Part shown: positions 1 through 11,292 of the stretch, piece after piece
Layout of the letters: the number at the start of each line of letters is the position of its first letter
Position numbering within the stretch: the stretch's first letter is position 1
DNA from: Triops longicaudatus
Taxonomy: Eukaryota; Arthropoda; Branchiopoda; Notostraca; Triopsidae
Direction of reading: 5' to 3'
Assembly (NCBI GenBank): GCA_022885665.1
Contig: JAGQDJ010000128.1
Span: 176,223 to 240,222, forward strand
Length of the DNA stretch: 64,000 bases
Program-made: the position numbers and the translations under genes
Notes under the pieces: generated by a model
Told to the model about the DNA's origin: nothing
The model's database searches: none
What the model saw: the letters and a program-made list of their open reading frames with translations, nothing else

Positions 1-793
1 ACGATGGCGATCAAATCCAAGAAATTCTCGGCGTAGTAACGGTACACCCAGTTGAGGAGGTACAAGCCACGGTACGAGCCCAAGGCGAATAAATAGTGCG
101 AAGTGATGGACTCGGCTTCGCCTGTTTTCGAGACCAAGAAAAGCTGTGGCAAAATAGCAACCGACTCCAAGTAAATACTAAACGCCCACAAGACTTCCAT
201 CACGGAAAATTCGTGGTTGATCAACAACGCTAAAGCTGCCACAGGAATTAACAGGAACTCAATCCTATGAAAGTAAAATTCTATTAAGTTTAACTCTTTC
301 ATCATTTTCCGTTTCTTGGAATCAATTTAGACGATTTTTATACTTATTTGTCGAATTTAAGCAAATTACCTGAAGGTGTCGTGATTATGGTCGTATGTCG
401 CGCGAAATTTGACGTACATCAAGTACAAGGTCGCGTAAGAAGCGGCCAAAAAGACGACCTTCATGGTCGAATTGTATAACGAGACATAATTAGTGAACAA
501 GTCCAAATAACGAGTGGTGTAAACGAGCGCGAATAAGAATTGCGATTTGCCGGAAATGCCTGGAAAACACAATAATAATAATAAAACAAACTTCTCAAAA
601 TAGAACATTATAGTCTTCAAAGCCTCGAGGGAGTATATTAAAAACAATATTCGTAGTTGAAATGGAGAATAGATTAGTTTTGTGATGACAATTCATTGTT
701 ACCTGCACATGATCTCGTCTTCCAAATTTTCAACAAGAGAATAACGATAGCCAACAAATGGGACAGGTCACCAGCTAAGCGGAATATATTCAT
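1..793 (-). CDS. KDELR: ER lumen protein-retaining (KDEL) receptor, partial
   Basis: This seven-helix Golgi/ER receptor binds KDEL-tailed lumenal proteins and returns them to the ER in COPI vesicles. Three exons are visible: 703-793 (starts MNIFRLAGDLSHL), 370-559 (GISGKSQFLFALVYTTRYLD) and 264 down to the window edge (ends ...FLDLIAI). Phases 1 and 2 join correctly with GT-AG junctions. The translation follows the vertebrate family almost residue for residue, including the HNHDTFR|IEF junction, SIYLESVAILPQL and the KTGEAESITSHYL loop. About 55 C-terminal residues, including the cytosolic COPI-binding tail, lie beyond position 1. The start is the family's canonical MNIFR. Its promoter lies at 794-1000 and holds CRE and UPRE-type sites. 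Identity is certain; only the C-terminus is missing. Confidence 0.97.
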
Positions 794-1646
794 TGTTCAC
801 CACCCAAAAATACGGGCTACGGAAAGATAATTTGGTTACAAAAGGAAAGAATTCTCCGGCTAGGGAATAAACACGGCGATGGAGTTGATCTAAGGGGTGG
901 GAACTAATGGCTGCGCGGCTGGGGCGCCATGCCCGACGGCGATTGGTTAACGGTGACGTCACGTGAGGCTGACGTGGACAGGCGGAGACCTGGCTGACGA
1001 CCATTTTAGAATGTTTTATATTCCGTATAATTTTGCCTTTAGCCTTCTTTTCTGACCGGTTTAATTCACTTTGAGAAAATTCAACAACGTTACATGATAA
1101 TATTATGATCTTATCAGTTTTTAAGCCTTCTGACAATCATTTTCACCATAAAATGAGAAGCTAACAAGTGTTCCTGGATAGAACGGTCGAATGTTCCCGG
1201 TTTCAAGGCTCTCAATTGGAATCGAGTCCAAAAGTGGCAGTATCGATATCATAGTTTATAGATCGATTCATAGCCCAAGACCAAGATAATGTAAAAGAAA
1301 AGTTTCAAGTAGTTGTAATGGATAAATATCGGAAAAATACACGAATATAAAGAATAAAAATGTTTGAATTCTAGAATGCAGTTCTTAGAATGATACCGTA
1401 CAGCTTATTTTGGACTAGCTACTGCTCCATAGTTAAGAAAAATTTAGAAACCGAGACAAATCGATAATTTGGGAATGTATGATTTTAGTTCATTTTAAAA
1501 GACAGAAACACGAAACATAAAAAAAATGGAAGAACGAGTACTTCCTAAGAATAACGACAAATTGTAGAATAGTATTGTACAGTTTATTTCGGACTATTTA
1601 CTGTTCCAAAGCTGAGCCAAATTTCGAAGGTAACAGAAACTAAGTT
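794..1646. other. KDEL receptor promoter and NDUFA6 downstream region
   Basis: There is no gene here. The first 200 bp next to the KDEL receptor start are GC-richer and hold an inverted CCAAT box (ATTGG, 942-946), a CRE joined to an E-box (954-965) and a UPRE-like TGACGTGG (970-977). The rest (about 1140-1646) is AT-rich and featureless, and probably includes the NDUFA6 3' UTR. A 122-codon open frame at 768-1136 is a chance frame over the promoter. Confidence 0.6.
954..977. promoter_or_regulatory. CRE/E-box plus UPRE-like site at KDEL receptor promoter
   Basis: TGACGTCACGTGA (954-966) overlaps a perfect CRE with a CACGTG E-box, and TGACGTGG (970-977) matches the unfolded-protein-response element bound by XBP1 and ATF6 in animals. 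The sites lie about 160-185 bp upstream of the KDEL receptor ATG. An ER-homeostasis gene is a sensible target; binding is inferred. Confidence 0.5.
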
Positions 1647-2087
1647 TTAAACGTTTCCAGCGAAAAATTTGTCCAAGAAATTGGTCGGCTTTGGAGGCAC
1701 AGTGTCTTTGAAGAAGCTCATAACGTGGCCTTTAAGCTTCCAGAATTTTACGGTTTCAACCAATTCCATTTGGCCTTTAATGACGAGCATGTCAATAACG
1801 CGGATGTCGGAAACATGGCGGTTTTTCTCGAATTCTTCACGGAGTTTATGGCGACACTGCTCAATAGTTTTCGGGATATCGTACTCCTCAACTAACAATA
1901 AAGTGTTTTATCAGAAAGTTAAGGGCTGTTGCTCCTTTTTTGTCAATTTACCGATATAAGGAATTTGTCTATGCCAAGCTTTGTACAACTGCAAAACGCG
2001 TCGGCGAGCTTCGGGTTTATCCACGGATAAAATCGGCCGTACTTGCTTGTAACCAGTTCGTAACGCGTTAGCAGTAGCTTGAGACAT
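1647..2087 (-). CDS. NDUFA6: NADH dehydrogenase 1 alpha subcomplex subunit 6 (LYR protein)
   Basis: NDUFA6 is an accessory subunit of mitochondrial complex I, of the LYR family; it sits on the matrix arm and binds the acyl carrier protein. Two exons: 1952-2087 (MSQATANALRTGYKQVRPIL, then ARRRVLQLYKAWHRQIPYI) and 1647-1891 (VEEYDIPKTIEQCRHKLREE ... KPTNFLDKFFAGNV). The junction is phase 1, and the sum of 381 nt gives 126 residues, the normal family length. The family's LYK/LYR tripeptide reads L-Y-K-A-W here, and the downstream arginines and F of the LYR fold are present. The gene is transcribed towards the KDEL receptor and is divergent from LENG8 across about 1.07 kb. Identity is very secure. 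Confidence 0.96.
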
Positions 2088-3153
2088 TTTCTGTCAATTA
2101 CCCGAGCTTAATTTCTGCTAAATATAGCAAAAATATTGCTACTATTTATGTTTATGCGCGTCAACGTTGTCTTCCTGTCTTTACTTGTTTGCTTACAATT
2201 AATTTTTAAAGATTTTAGTTAATATTCAATTACATTATCCTTGTATTTTTAAAATTTTAACGTATTTTAAACAATTTATACTTATTAAATCGATGAAGCT
2301 AGAAATTTTAGCTTGGCAATGTCGTTAACATGAATACATTTTGTGAACTCATGGAGTTAGTATAGAGATGACTGGCCGTTATACAGGCATGTCCCAGAAA
2401 AATAGTTAATAAAGGAAGTCCTTAAAGCAAGAATCGATGGTTGATTGGGTCTTAGAAGTAGAATCAACGCTGAGTGGTTGTAAGGTGACTGTGGGTGGAT
2501 ACGAGCCGCCAGCAGGTTACCACATAGATAGCCTATAGGCTACTCTGTACTAGTTGTCGAGGTTCCTTCTTACAGGAAGGCGGGACATTCTTCTCAGAGG
2601 GACGAGCCTGGGACACTTAGTCCATAAGGGAAAGGGCTATACACTCTGTGGAACTCCTATGATGAACGCAAATTTGGTCAAATTTGAAAAGCTATTAATG
2701 GCTTAAATGTACGTTAGATTTTACCGAATATAATATTATACGTTTTATCATATGTTTTTTATTAAAAAGTTAAACGAAAAGAATGGAGAAAAGTAAACAA
2801 AATTTAAATATCCTATTCGCGGCCTGTAAACGTGAACGAAGGTTGCCATGTTGTTTTAATATTTCTTGGATTTTTAAAATAAATCGTCTAGCAACTGGAC
2901 AAAGCTTAGTTTTTGACAACTTAAAATTTTTTATTTATTTTATCAGCTATAATAAATTAAGTTAAGTTCTTTTGTCATATTTGTAAATTAAATTGTTAAA
3001 GCATCCATGCAACGCGAAGAAGTTCCGTCGCCATATTGTGTTTGACAGAACTTTGTTATTGTGCAACTCGAGAAAGTGACACTACTTGTGACATAATAAT
3101 TTATTAATTTTCATTGTTTTAATGCATGTTGATAGTGCGAGCAATAAAAAACA
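2088..3153. promoter_or_regulatory. Divergent NDUFA6/LENG8 intergenic region
   Basis: This stretch of about 1.07 kb separates two divergently transcribed housekeeping genes and must contain both promoters. The right end has a GCCATATTG (YY1-like) element near 3030. A GC-richer block at about 2440-2650 has a composition unlike its flanks and looks like a degraded dispersed repeat, but I could not define its ends. No coding region is seen. Confidence 0.45.
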
Positions 3154-6100
3154 ATGAATACGCGTCCTCCTAACGTGGGCTACTGGCCCGCAAATTACGG
3201 TTATCCTCAGCAACAATCAAATTCGACACCAAACCCAGCTAGCCCAGCCATGCAGCAATATTACCAGCAACCTGGGTATCCTCCTGCTTACAATGCGTAA
3301 GTACACTAAATTACCTCTAGATCATAACTAATTTCTTTTTTATCATTTTTAGAGGTTACGGCTATTCAATGCCTAATCAACAACAATATAACTACAATTA
3401 CGGTTATTACGGCATGGGGAGCGTTCCTTGGGTGAATACCACCCAATCAGCACCGGTGCCTCCGTCTTCCACGCCGCAGTCTTCCCATTACAGTAAATTA
3501 CTCAATTTATACCATTTTTTTTTTCACGAAATTAACGTATTTGTGCGTCAATCCCACATGCTCGTAAAAAGCTGGTACTGTCTTATGGGAGCTTGGCTTA
3601 GGGTTGTACCACTTTTTCATGGAGATGTTGATTTTAATGCGCTAATTTCGTTATTTTTTTCCTGGAGATTTTAAGAAGTAATTTAGTTGAAATATTGAAG
3701 AAATTTTACTAACTTGCTTTTTTTAAGTAATCCCATATATTTTGTTATTTTTTAAACTAGCCTTTAAGCTTATGTTTATAAAAATACTGCTACTGTCTTA
3801 AGAGAGTATAGCGTATGATTGTACCACTTTTTGATGGGCATATGAATTAAAATAAAGGAAAACCACGTAATAATTCATGTAATTTTTTTTTTTGTAGTGG
3901 GTGCAGGTAAACCAGTCGGTAATAAGCCACCATTACCTCCCGTACCACCTCCTAGTTCACCTCCCCCGCCCCCTCCTCCTGGTGAAAAGGCGCCGACTCC
4001 GCCCCCTCAACCTCCCTCGCACGAAAATCAGAAATCTGCTCCAGGTGTCCCGCCCATTAAGTTCAAATTAGGTCCTGGCAAGAAGAAAGCTCCAACCCCT
4101 CAACACCAACAAGCTCCGCCCACGCCCAAGTCTATGTGGAAACCACCCAACTCCACCCAGTCCCCCATGGCCCCCACCTCTTCGCACAGTATCGACGGGA
4201 AAAGCCCTTTCCCGCCCACTTTAAAGTAATTATTTATTTGTACCTCACTTAACGCGATTATAGAACGTTAACTGAGGGATGAAATTTATTGTTTTTGCGC
4301 TAATTTTTGGATTTTTGACAATTTATTTAGTAACTACGTCAAGCGTTGCTACAGTTTGTGCAAGTCGGATTTGGAAAAGGATCAGGTGGACATTATTTTG
4401 AAGGGAAAAATTACTTCGGCTGCTACTGCGGGGATTCTGGAGACGAAAAATTGGGATTTGGAACCTTTGCCATCCAAGTAAGGACGAAATTAATGTTTTT
4501 TGCACAATTTGCGTAGTATTATGTATTGATATTACCTTATGTTACACGTAGCTAATGGTAAATAAACTTTTTAAGCTCGTAATTTTTTCTATAAGTCTTA
4601 TTTTCAGTATTCTTTCATTTTTCGTTAAGCATTTTAATGCTAAAATGATAGTTTTAAGCAAAAGTAAGGAGAAAAAGGCATGGAAATTAATAATTATTTT
4701 GTTTTACGTGCAGTTTGGCGGCAAGGTTATCGACTCCAGCGCAGTCTCCGCCTCAGCAAACGGTGAGCAGTAATTTTGTCCCGCTAGCAGCCCGGGGCCG
4801 AGGTCGGGGCGGAGCCAGGGGTGCTTTGATGGGCGGATTGGGCCACCATCCCACAAATGACAGACGTTCTTTCGGTTTAAACTCTTCCGGTCGTCCTCTT
4901 TCCCGTTCTAGGTCACGTTCTAGGTCAGTCTCCCGTTCCAGGTCGCGTTCGTCGTCCCGGTCACCTTACCGCCGTCGCCGAAATTCGTCTTCCATGTAAT
5001 TTTTAATCTCATTTCTCTGTTTTCTAGTATTTAAGATATTTTTTATTTTATTTTATTAATGTTTTTGGTATTAATTCAAATAATTGCGTTTTCAGTAGTG
5101 TAATTTAGAGGCTTAATTTTTCCGATTTTTAAGTTAAAACGTAAATAAAAAATTTAAAAAATATATAAAATTAAAATAAAATATAAATAATTAAATAAAT
5201 CATATAAGATAAAAATTAAATACGAATAATAAAATAAAAGTGAAACAATCTTAAAATATAAAATATCTGAGACGATTAGAAAATTCTTCGCATAAGTTTT
5301 GTTTTTCAGAATTTTATTCTAAGCAGTAATTTTCCAAATTTTCTTAGAATTAAAGTGCTATAATTGCAATTAATATGGTTTGTTTGGAATAGGTCAAGGT
5401 CTAGGTCGCGTTCAAGGTCGAGGTCACGTTCAAGGTCGAGGTCAAGGTCACCGGTGCAGAGGCCGAAGAAGAAGCCGCGTAACAAGAAGAACAAGAAGAA
5501 GAACGGAGCCACGCCCCATTTGTACAGCGAAGGCGGGATGACAGTTGGAGATGAAGACGACCCTAACGCCACCCAGCGGCTGCAGCAGCGTTTGCAGCGC
5601 TTTGCCAACGGCGGTGGCAAGAAAGCCAGCGCCAAATCTCGGTTAGGGGCGGGGCCAAAGCATGCCAAACCGTTTGTGGTGAAAATTGACATCAACGCCG
5701 ACGGTGAAGAGCTGGATTGGTCTTCCTTGCATATTGTGGGCACGTGCCAAGACTTGGAAAAACCTTATTTGCGTCTTACAGCGGTAAATTAGTTATAAAA
5801 CAAAATAATGTTTTTTAAAAATGTTATTTTTCAAAAAATATTAAGTAATGAAAGAAAAGTCGGATAAAAATCATTAATGAAAGGTTTTGTTTGCGTTTAG
5901 GCGCCTGATCCGAGTACGGTGCGGCCAGTCCCGGTGTTGTTGAAAGCGTTGGAATTGGTGAAAGCCAATTGGGTCAAGTCTTGTCATTATAAATCGGCTT
6001 GTGATGGTTTGAAATCGATTCGACAGGATTTAACAGTGCAGGGTGTGCGGGGAGGCGTGGCCATCAAGGTGTATGAGACGCACGCACGGATCGCGTTGGA

Positions 6101-6886
6101 AGTCGCGGACCACGAAGAGTTTAACCAGTGCCAAACGCAGCTAAAAGCGTTATATGCCGAACATCCCGAGCATGCGCAAAACCGTTGCGAATTTACGGCT
6201 TATCGTATTTTGTACTACATTTATACATCCAATACTTTAGGTAATATCTTATGAAAAAAGTCGACGCACTAAAGAAAAACTCCGATGTTTCCGTACCACA
6301 TTTTTATAGTTTCGGACGTTCATAATATTTCTTTAATTAAAAAACTGGTACAAGGCAATTCGTATTCTCTGTAGTTTAGTACCAGTTTTTTATGATCGTC
6401 CAGCAAGCCAGTGGCAAAACGCTCGTTCATAAAAAACGGGTACCTATTAGTGCGCTCTTCCTGTACCAGTGTACCATTTTTATGCGAATTGGTTTATTAT
6501 TGTGGAATAACGATACTAGAATAATACTGTCAGCTTTATAATTCAATGATTTTGTGAAAAAATAACTTGTTCTTATAATAATTATTGGAAATAATTGTTT
6601 TTCTGAAAATTAATATTTTTTTATTTTTTCGTGTTTTTTAGATTTGAATACGATCCTGGCGACTCTGACCGAAGATGACAAAAAAGACGAGTGCATTGCG
6701 CACGCGTTAGCCCTACGTTCGGCGTGGGCGTTAGGAAATTTTTTTCGCTTTTTCAAGCTTTACTCCGAGGCCCCGAAGATGTCTGCGTATCTGATCGATT
6801 GGTTCGTGGTCCGTGAACGACTACGCGGCCTAAAAACCATCGTTCGAGCGTACGTAACTCGCTTTCGACCTAGTTTCACTTTCTAA
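3154..6886 (+). CDS. LENG8: LENG8-like SAC3/GANP-domain nuclear protein
   Basis: LENG8 is a SAC3/GANP/THP3-type nuclear protein linked to mRNA processing and export. Eight exons fit in phase: 3154-3296, 3353-3492, 3898-4225, 4331-4477, 4714-4995, 5393-5783, 5901-6240 and 6642-6886, totalling 2016 nt or 671 residues. Order: Tyr/Gln-rich N-terminus (YYQQPGYPP), Pro-rich segment, a conserved core (NNYVKRCYSLCKSDLEKD), an arginine/serine (RS) tract split across two exons, then the SAC3 domain (HYKSACDGLKSIRQDLTVQG; CEFTAYRILYYIYTSNT; AHALALRSAWALGNFFRFFK). The RS repeats are encoded by tandem AGGTCN hexamers. The C-terminus (RFRPSFTF) stops about 50 residues short of human LENG8; a further terminal exon cannot be excluded. 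Intron 2 carries two copies of the 70-bp hairpin repeat. The start is the first ATG of the Tyr/Gln-rich frame. Confidence 0.93.
4892..5450 (+). repeat. Coding hexamer repeats specifying the RS tract
   Basis: Tandem AGGTCN hexamers at about 4900-4960 and 5393-5450 encode alternating Arg-Ser on both sides of the intron 4996-5392. The same DNA read on the other strand gives a spurious Leu-Asp repeat ORF. Array length is likely variable between individuals. Confidence 0.7.
6316..6486. repeat. Two adjacent hairpin repeats (about 70-85 bp each)
   Basis: Within LENG8 intron 7, arms reading AAAAAACTGGTAC and GTACCAGTTTTTTAT pair across 6340-6395, followed by a second copy at about 6424-6486 (CATAAAAAACGGGTAC ... 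GTACCATTTTTATG). Both belong to the dispersed family listed at 27287-27356. Confidence 0.65.
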
Positions 6887-9437
6887 GTCCTTGGCTGCCT
6901 TATAATTAATTAAGGCTAATTAACTTAACTATTTTTTATAATTTTAGGACAGTTTAACTGTTTCGTTCGATTTACGAACACATTTCGATGAGATTTATTA
7001 ATATTTAGCCTTTCATTATTATAAAGTTCAGCATTCCTTAAATTTATAGCTCGAAGGTTTTGGAATTTCTGAATTTTTTAAAATCTTTTTCTTTTTTTTT
7101 GCTTTTTTTAGTTTATAAATTTTCAAAATTTGATTTCATGTGTTTTTTTATTCTCGTCTTATATTTTGGAATTTTTAAAATTTTATAGCTTCACTTTTTT
7201 GGTTTTTATTTTTTTTTTTCGTTCTTTTTGTAACTTATTTACATTTCTTAAAATTTTTTCAGTTATTTAAATTTCGTAATTCCTTATGTTTATTTTTCTA
7301 GCCTTTTATTTTTGATTCTTTATAAATTTTACTTAGTCTTACATTTGTATTGATTTATAATTTACGTATTTTCAGTCGTTTTAGTTTTGTTATTTTAATG
7401 ATAAGACAGCAAGAGCTTGAAAAGAATTGCTGTACTAATAACATTTAGGTTCACTTCAACTGGTAAGGTGGGTATATACCATTCTTCGATTCAAAGATGG
7501 CGCGCGTTGTAATGATAGTGGAGATTTAAAATTGTCTAATGAATCTTGGTTGCTATGAAATTGTAAAAAGTCTTGGATCTGTATGCGTGTGCTGCTTGGA
7601 TTGTAGGTATCGTCCTTCCATTGCGGTCAGCCATGTTTGGTCCCTTCTGGCTATTCCTAACCAAGAGGCGTGGCTTAAGTTGACGGAGGAGTGGCCTCTC
7701 GCTTATACCGACGTCTCGCGTAGCCAAATCGATTGCAAAACTTCTAACGCAGCTTTCACCAATTGAGATTGAAACGTAGCCAATAAAAGAATTCTCTCTC
7801 TTTCTTTATGACCCCCGAAAAAAAAGAAAAATAGTTTTTCCTTTTTTGTTAAAAAACAAAGGAAAAACGGTATTGGTCATAAATGAGATTTGTTTATTTT
7901 CCGGGAAAAGTTGTTTATTTCCCAGTTCGCCTTTTTGCTTTTCCTTGTTCCAGCGATTAATTCTCTAAAAAGGTCACGAACCCTCGTATAAGAGACATTT
8001 GTTTCATGATTCTATTAGGACAATGTGTTAACCGGACGGACAATTATTTCGTTAATGGTTTTTGGGTTTGTTTTAAGGCGAAAACGTATAGGCTTGATCA
8101 AAACAGCCGTTTCACACCTTCAACACGCCAAAATAGCTGACTCAGACACACAAATATGCTGCTCCGCCATTGTTGCGCCCGGAAGTCCGCCATTTTTCCG
8201 TTGCAGCCGACGCCATGAAAGTGACATTATTGTTATATATTTGACGATTTGTATGCGTATTGTGTTATGATAATTTCTGTATGATTGAAGCGCGAATGTG
8301 GTGAAATTCGTTAATTATCCTATTCGAGGTAACGAAATTGTGAAGTTAATTTCTGTGTATGAATTGGCGTGCTTTGACGGATGTTTCTAATTAAATACAG
8401 TTTGTATGATATACAAGACACAAATTCGTTAATGAAGCACTTTGCCTCAATATTTGGGATAAACGCCCTGTACATGAAAATTTCTCAAACATAGAAGACC
8501 TTCGAGAGAGTTAGACGAATTGCGAAAAAGTCCTGGAAGTCAACTCCGGATTCACTGTGAGTAACGCGAAAATGGATGACTGGAGATGAAACGAAAAAAG
8601 CCCCCTTCGCTGCGCCCCTGTTCCCTACCTGAAAGAATTCCAAGAAATAATAAATGAACAGCTCTAGTCTTCATTAACGACAAGTGTACGATCACCATAC
8701 CATAAGTCAGATATATATTTCAAATAACGGAATGAATTCGAAAACGCCTTGGCTGAACGGTTTAAGTCCTGGACTTGGGATCGTGAGGTCGTGGGTTCGA
8801 TTCCCCGTGTCTGAGGTTTGGTTTTTCTGAGGAAAAAACTCTGACTATACCCTGTCCTGCTTCCTATGGTACCTGGTATATCCCAATAAAATGGAATTGC
8901 CAAGAGTACCACGGGAAAAATCAGGATAGGGGAAAGGAAAGGGTGAACGAGACCTCGGAAAGTATGATGCTGGCATCGTGCATCGCACTTTTTCCCATGG
9001 GATTTCAAAATTTTTGGCTCCTGAGACGCCCTCAGGGCATAATTTCATATTCAAGTTCATTTTTCTCGCTTATTTGAAGGGCTAGCGCAATAATTCTTAC
9101 AGATTCGGAATCCTCTCATCGAGCCGGACAACTTGCTTTCCTTAATTTCCATTTTGCAGACACGTCGGTTAATTAGGTTACTTCGGAATTACCATAGTCA
9201 TTGTAATTCCAGTAAAATTAATAAAGACTATAATAATTGTTCAAGTACATCAAACCGCTTTTTTAGCAGAAAGAATTACTACCGTGGATTTGTCGCTGTC
9301 AAGCGCGATTAATTCGCTAGAAATTTTATTACAAGCACTTTTCTTCTGTAAAAAAAAGTCGCGGTGCTTTCGTGAAATTCTTTATTGAAATGCAGTAACG
9401 CGTTTGGAAATACAACTTGACTGATTCACGTAACGAA
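6887..9437. other. LENG8-POLG2 convergent intergenic region
   Basis: No gene is supported in these 2.5 kb. 6900-7400 is T-rich and probably LENG8 3' UTR. Around 7490-7510 and 8150-8220 there are short GC-richer blocks with promoter-like words (AAGATGGCGCGC; CCGGAAGT next to GCCATTTTT, an ETS/YY1 pairing) that could mark an unannotated non-coding start site. A tRNA-derived fragment sits at about 8745-8820. Open frames of 60-115 codons here have no family signature. Confidence 0.5.
8742..8820 (+). mobile_element. tRNA-derived SINE head (Pol III A and B boxes)
   Basis: The sequence holds an A box (TGGCTGAACGG) and a B box (GGGTTCGATTCC) at tRNA spacing, with a seven-base anticodon loop CTTGGGA (anticodon TGG, Pro-like). 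The anticodon and T stems contain mismatches and no clean acceptor pairing exists, so this is not a working tRNA. A tRNA-derived SINE head is the best reading; the body may continue to about 9060. No poly-A tail or target duplication was identified. Confidence 0.6.
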
Positions 9438-11271
9438 TTACAGTCTAAACAGTTTGCTAACATGATCAGGAAGGTGGGCGATATGGACTTTTTCTTCTAA
9501 AGTAGTATCTCGGCTTCTCAAGCCTAAGATTCCGTTTTGCGGCGTGGTGGGTTTCAAATGGACTATGTAAGGCACGCCCCAGACGTCGCACTGATCAGTC
9601 TTGGCGTCACTGTCGACCAGGAAGGTTCTTAGGTTTTTATCTTGAAGCTGGAGACAAATTAGCCTTGCTAACTCGTCTTCTTGTTCGTTTATTGCGATGC
9701 CAACTTGCAAAGGAGCTAAAGAGGGCGATAGCTGCAGCCAAGGCGCAGGACGTACATTTGTTGCCGAATGGATATTGTCAGCCAGAATTGCGCAGCAAAC
9801 CACGTCTAACGCGCACTCACACGAAATAAACGATCCTTCGCTACCCTAAATAAAACTTATACCTCATAAAAAATTCTTTTAAAAAAAATAAATAAATAAA
9901 TTGAATTAAAAAATAAAAAATGAGACCAACATGTTTTTAGTATTTATCACAAAATAAAACGTAAAATAAATTAACAATGAAAAACGAATTGAAAATAAAT
10001 AAAAAAAACGATATAAGAATGCTACAAAGGATTTTCTGTGAATAAAGGAAAGTCATTTTACTTGCAAATCTGTGACTGAGTCCCACAGACGAACCGTTTC
10101 GAATGTTACTGGCCCCCTACTTGACTGATATGAGATTTGGATTGAGCTCTTCTCCGATGCTTGTCCAGTACAACGCTCTGGATGGACCAGCCACTTTGAA
10201 AAAAAATAAAATCGTTGTATGATGTCGTGTTGAAGAAAAATTCTGTGGAAATACGAAAATACTACAAAATTACCCGATATACGATAACTAGCTGTTGTTT
10301 TGATTGCCTAGAATTCTTTGCTTTGTATTATAAATTGTTAGCAAAAAATTTTTCGCGATCTCCATAATAACGTGGTACTTGAATAGGGAAAAAGCCTATT
10401 AACGCGTACCAGTTTTTTACGGACGTTAGCGAATCTGAATGCATTACCTTCAAGTTTAACTGCTGAATTAATTAATTAAATTATTTGTCAATTACGCAGA
10501 AAATTCACTGCTACTCCTAAAGCATAGGCATCAATGTGAAATTCATAAAGTTACTTTAAAAAATTCGAAAATAAAAGGAATTTACTCGCTTCCAAAAGGA
10601 AGTTCGCTGCCTTCGCCATCGTTCTAATAACTGATAAGACTGCGGTTGACCTTTGGGCGACCAGAAACCCAAGTTAAGCCATGTGACATGATCAGGATGA
10701 GGTACGGGACTGGTACTGAAGAACAACTGGTCTTCTTTAATACTAAATGCTGCTAACGGAAGCCTTAGCCGCGAGGAAACGCTTTGACTAATTCCAAAAA
10801 TTCCTGAAAAATAAGAAATACTATGATAATTTTTTTGCTCTCCACGAAACTTAAGTCAAGTTTTTTTTCTATCCAAGAAACAACTGTTGCCTGAAACTAA
10901 GCAGGTTCGTTATAACTCGGCTGTATAAATTACAAGAAAATTGGAATTTTACCTCACACAAACAGAAATAAATTCACAAAAATTGACAACAATTCTTAAT
11001 TCTAAAAATATTTCTTTCTGGCGTCTTTTGGAGTGTTTTCTTGTATTTACTAACTTGTTTTAAGCTTTTAATAAAATAAAAATTATTTGCCATTTAATAG
11101 ATCTGGTCCAGTTTTGCTGTGAACGGGATCTTCCACGGCTCCGAACTTCTTAACGTCTCTAACCCACTGTGCCAACAAGTTCTTCTTGAAATTATGTCCC
11201 AACAGTGACCAAACGAACGACTGTCCTTGATGCTGAAGAAATGCCGAGCTCTGGAGCCATTTACACGCCAT
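9438..11271 (-). CDS. POLG2: DNA polymerase gamma accessory subunit, mitochondrial
   Basis: This is the processivity subunit of the mitochondrial DNA polymerase, related to class II aminoacyl-tRNA synthetases. Four exons: 11091-11271, 10586-10803, 10062-10193, 9438-9845; 939 nt, 312 residues. Family landmarks: LLGHNFKKNLLAQW with HSKTGPDLL in exon 1 (human: LRKNLAAEW...HHKPGPLL); LGFWSPKG...RWRRQRTSFWKR; and the anticodon-binding-like C-terminus LAPLQVGIAI...GILGLRSRDTTLEEKVHI, matching human LRSRDTTMKEMMHI. The exon 1-2 junction keeps phase only with a GC donor (G|GCAAAT, intron 10804-11090). The protein is shorter than the human one, lacking much of the synthetase-like middle. The ATG lies 21 nt after the GATC stop, so the two probably share one mRNA. 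Intron 2 contains a copy of the 70-bp hairpin. Confidence 0.9.
10361..10428. repeat. Hairpin repeat copy in POLG2 intron
   Basis: Arms TCCATAATAACGTGGTAC and GTACCAGTTTTTTACGGA face each other around a loop of about 30 nt. It is a diverged copy of the family whose best example is at 27287-27356. Confidence 0.6.
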
Positions 11272-11292
11272 TTTCCCAATTTTCGCATCTAA

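Noticed and set aside
768..1136. 122-codon minus frame upstream of the KDEL receptor
   Set aside because: It covers the promoter sites and has no family features; its reading frame overlaps the receptor start out of frame.
5306..5743. 145-codon minus-strand frame with Leu-Asp repeats
   Set aside because: It is the antisense shadow of the LENG8 RS-coding hexamer repeats.
8742..8820. Functional tRNA gene
   Set aside because: Mismatched anticodon and T stems and no acceptor pairing.
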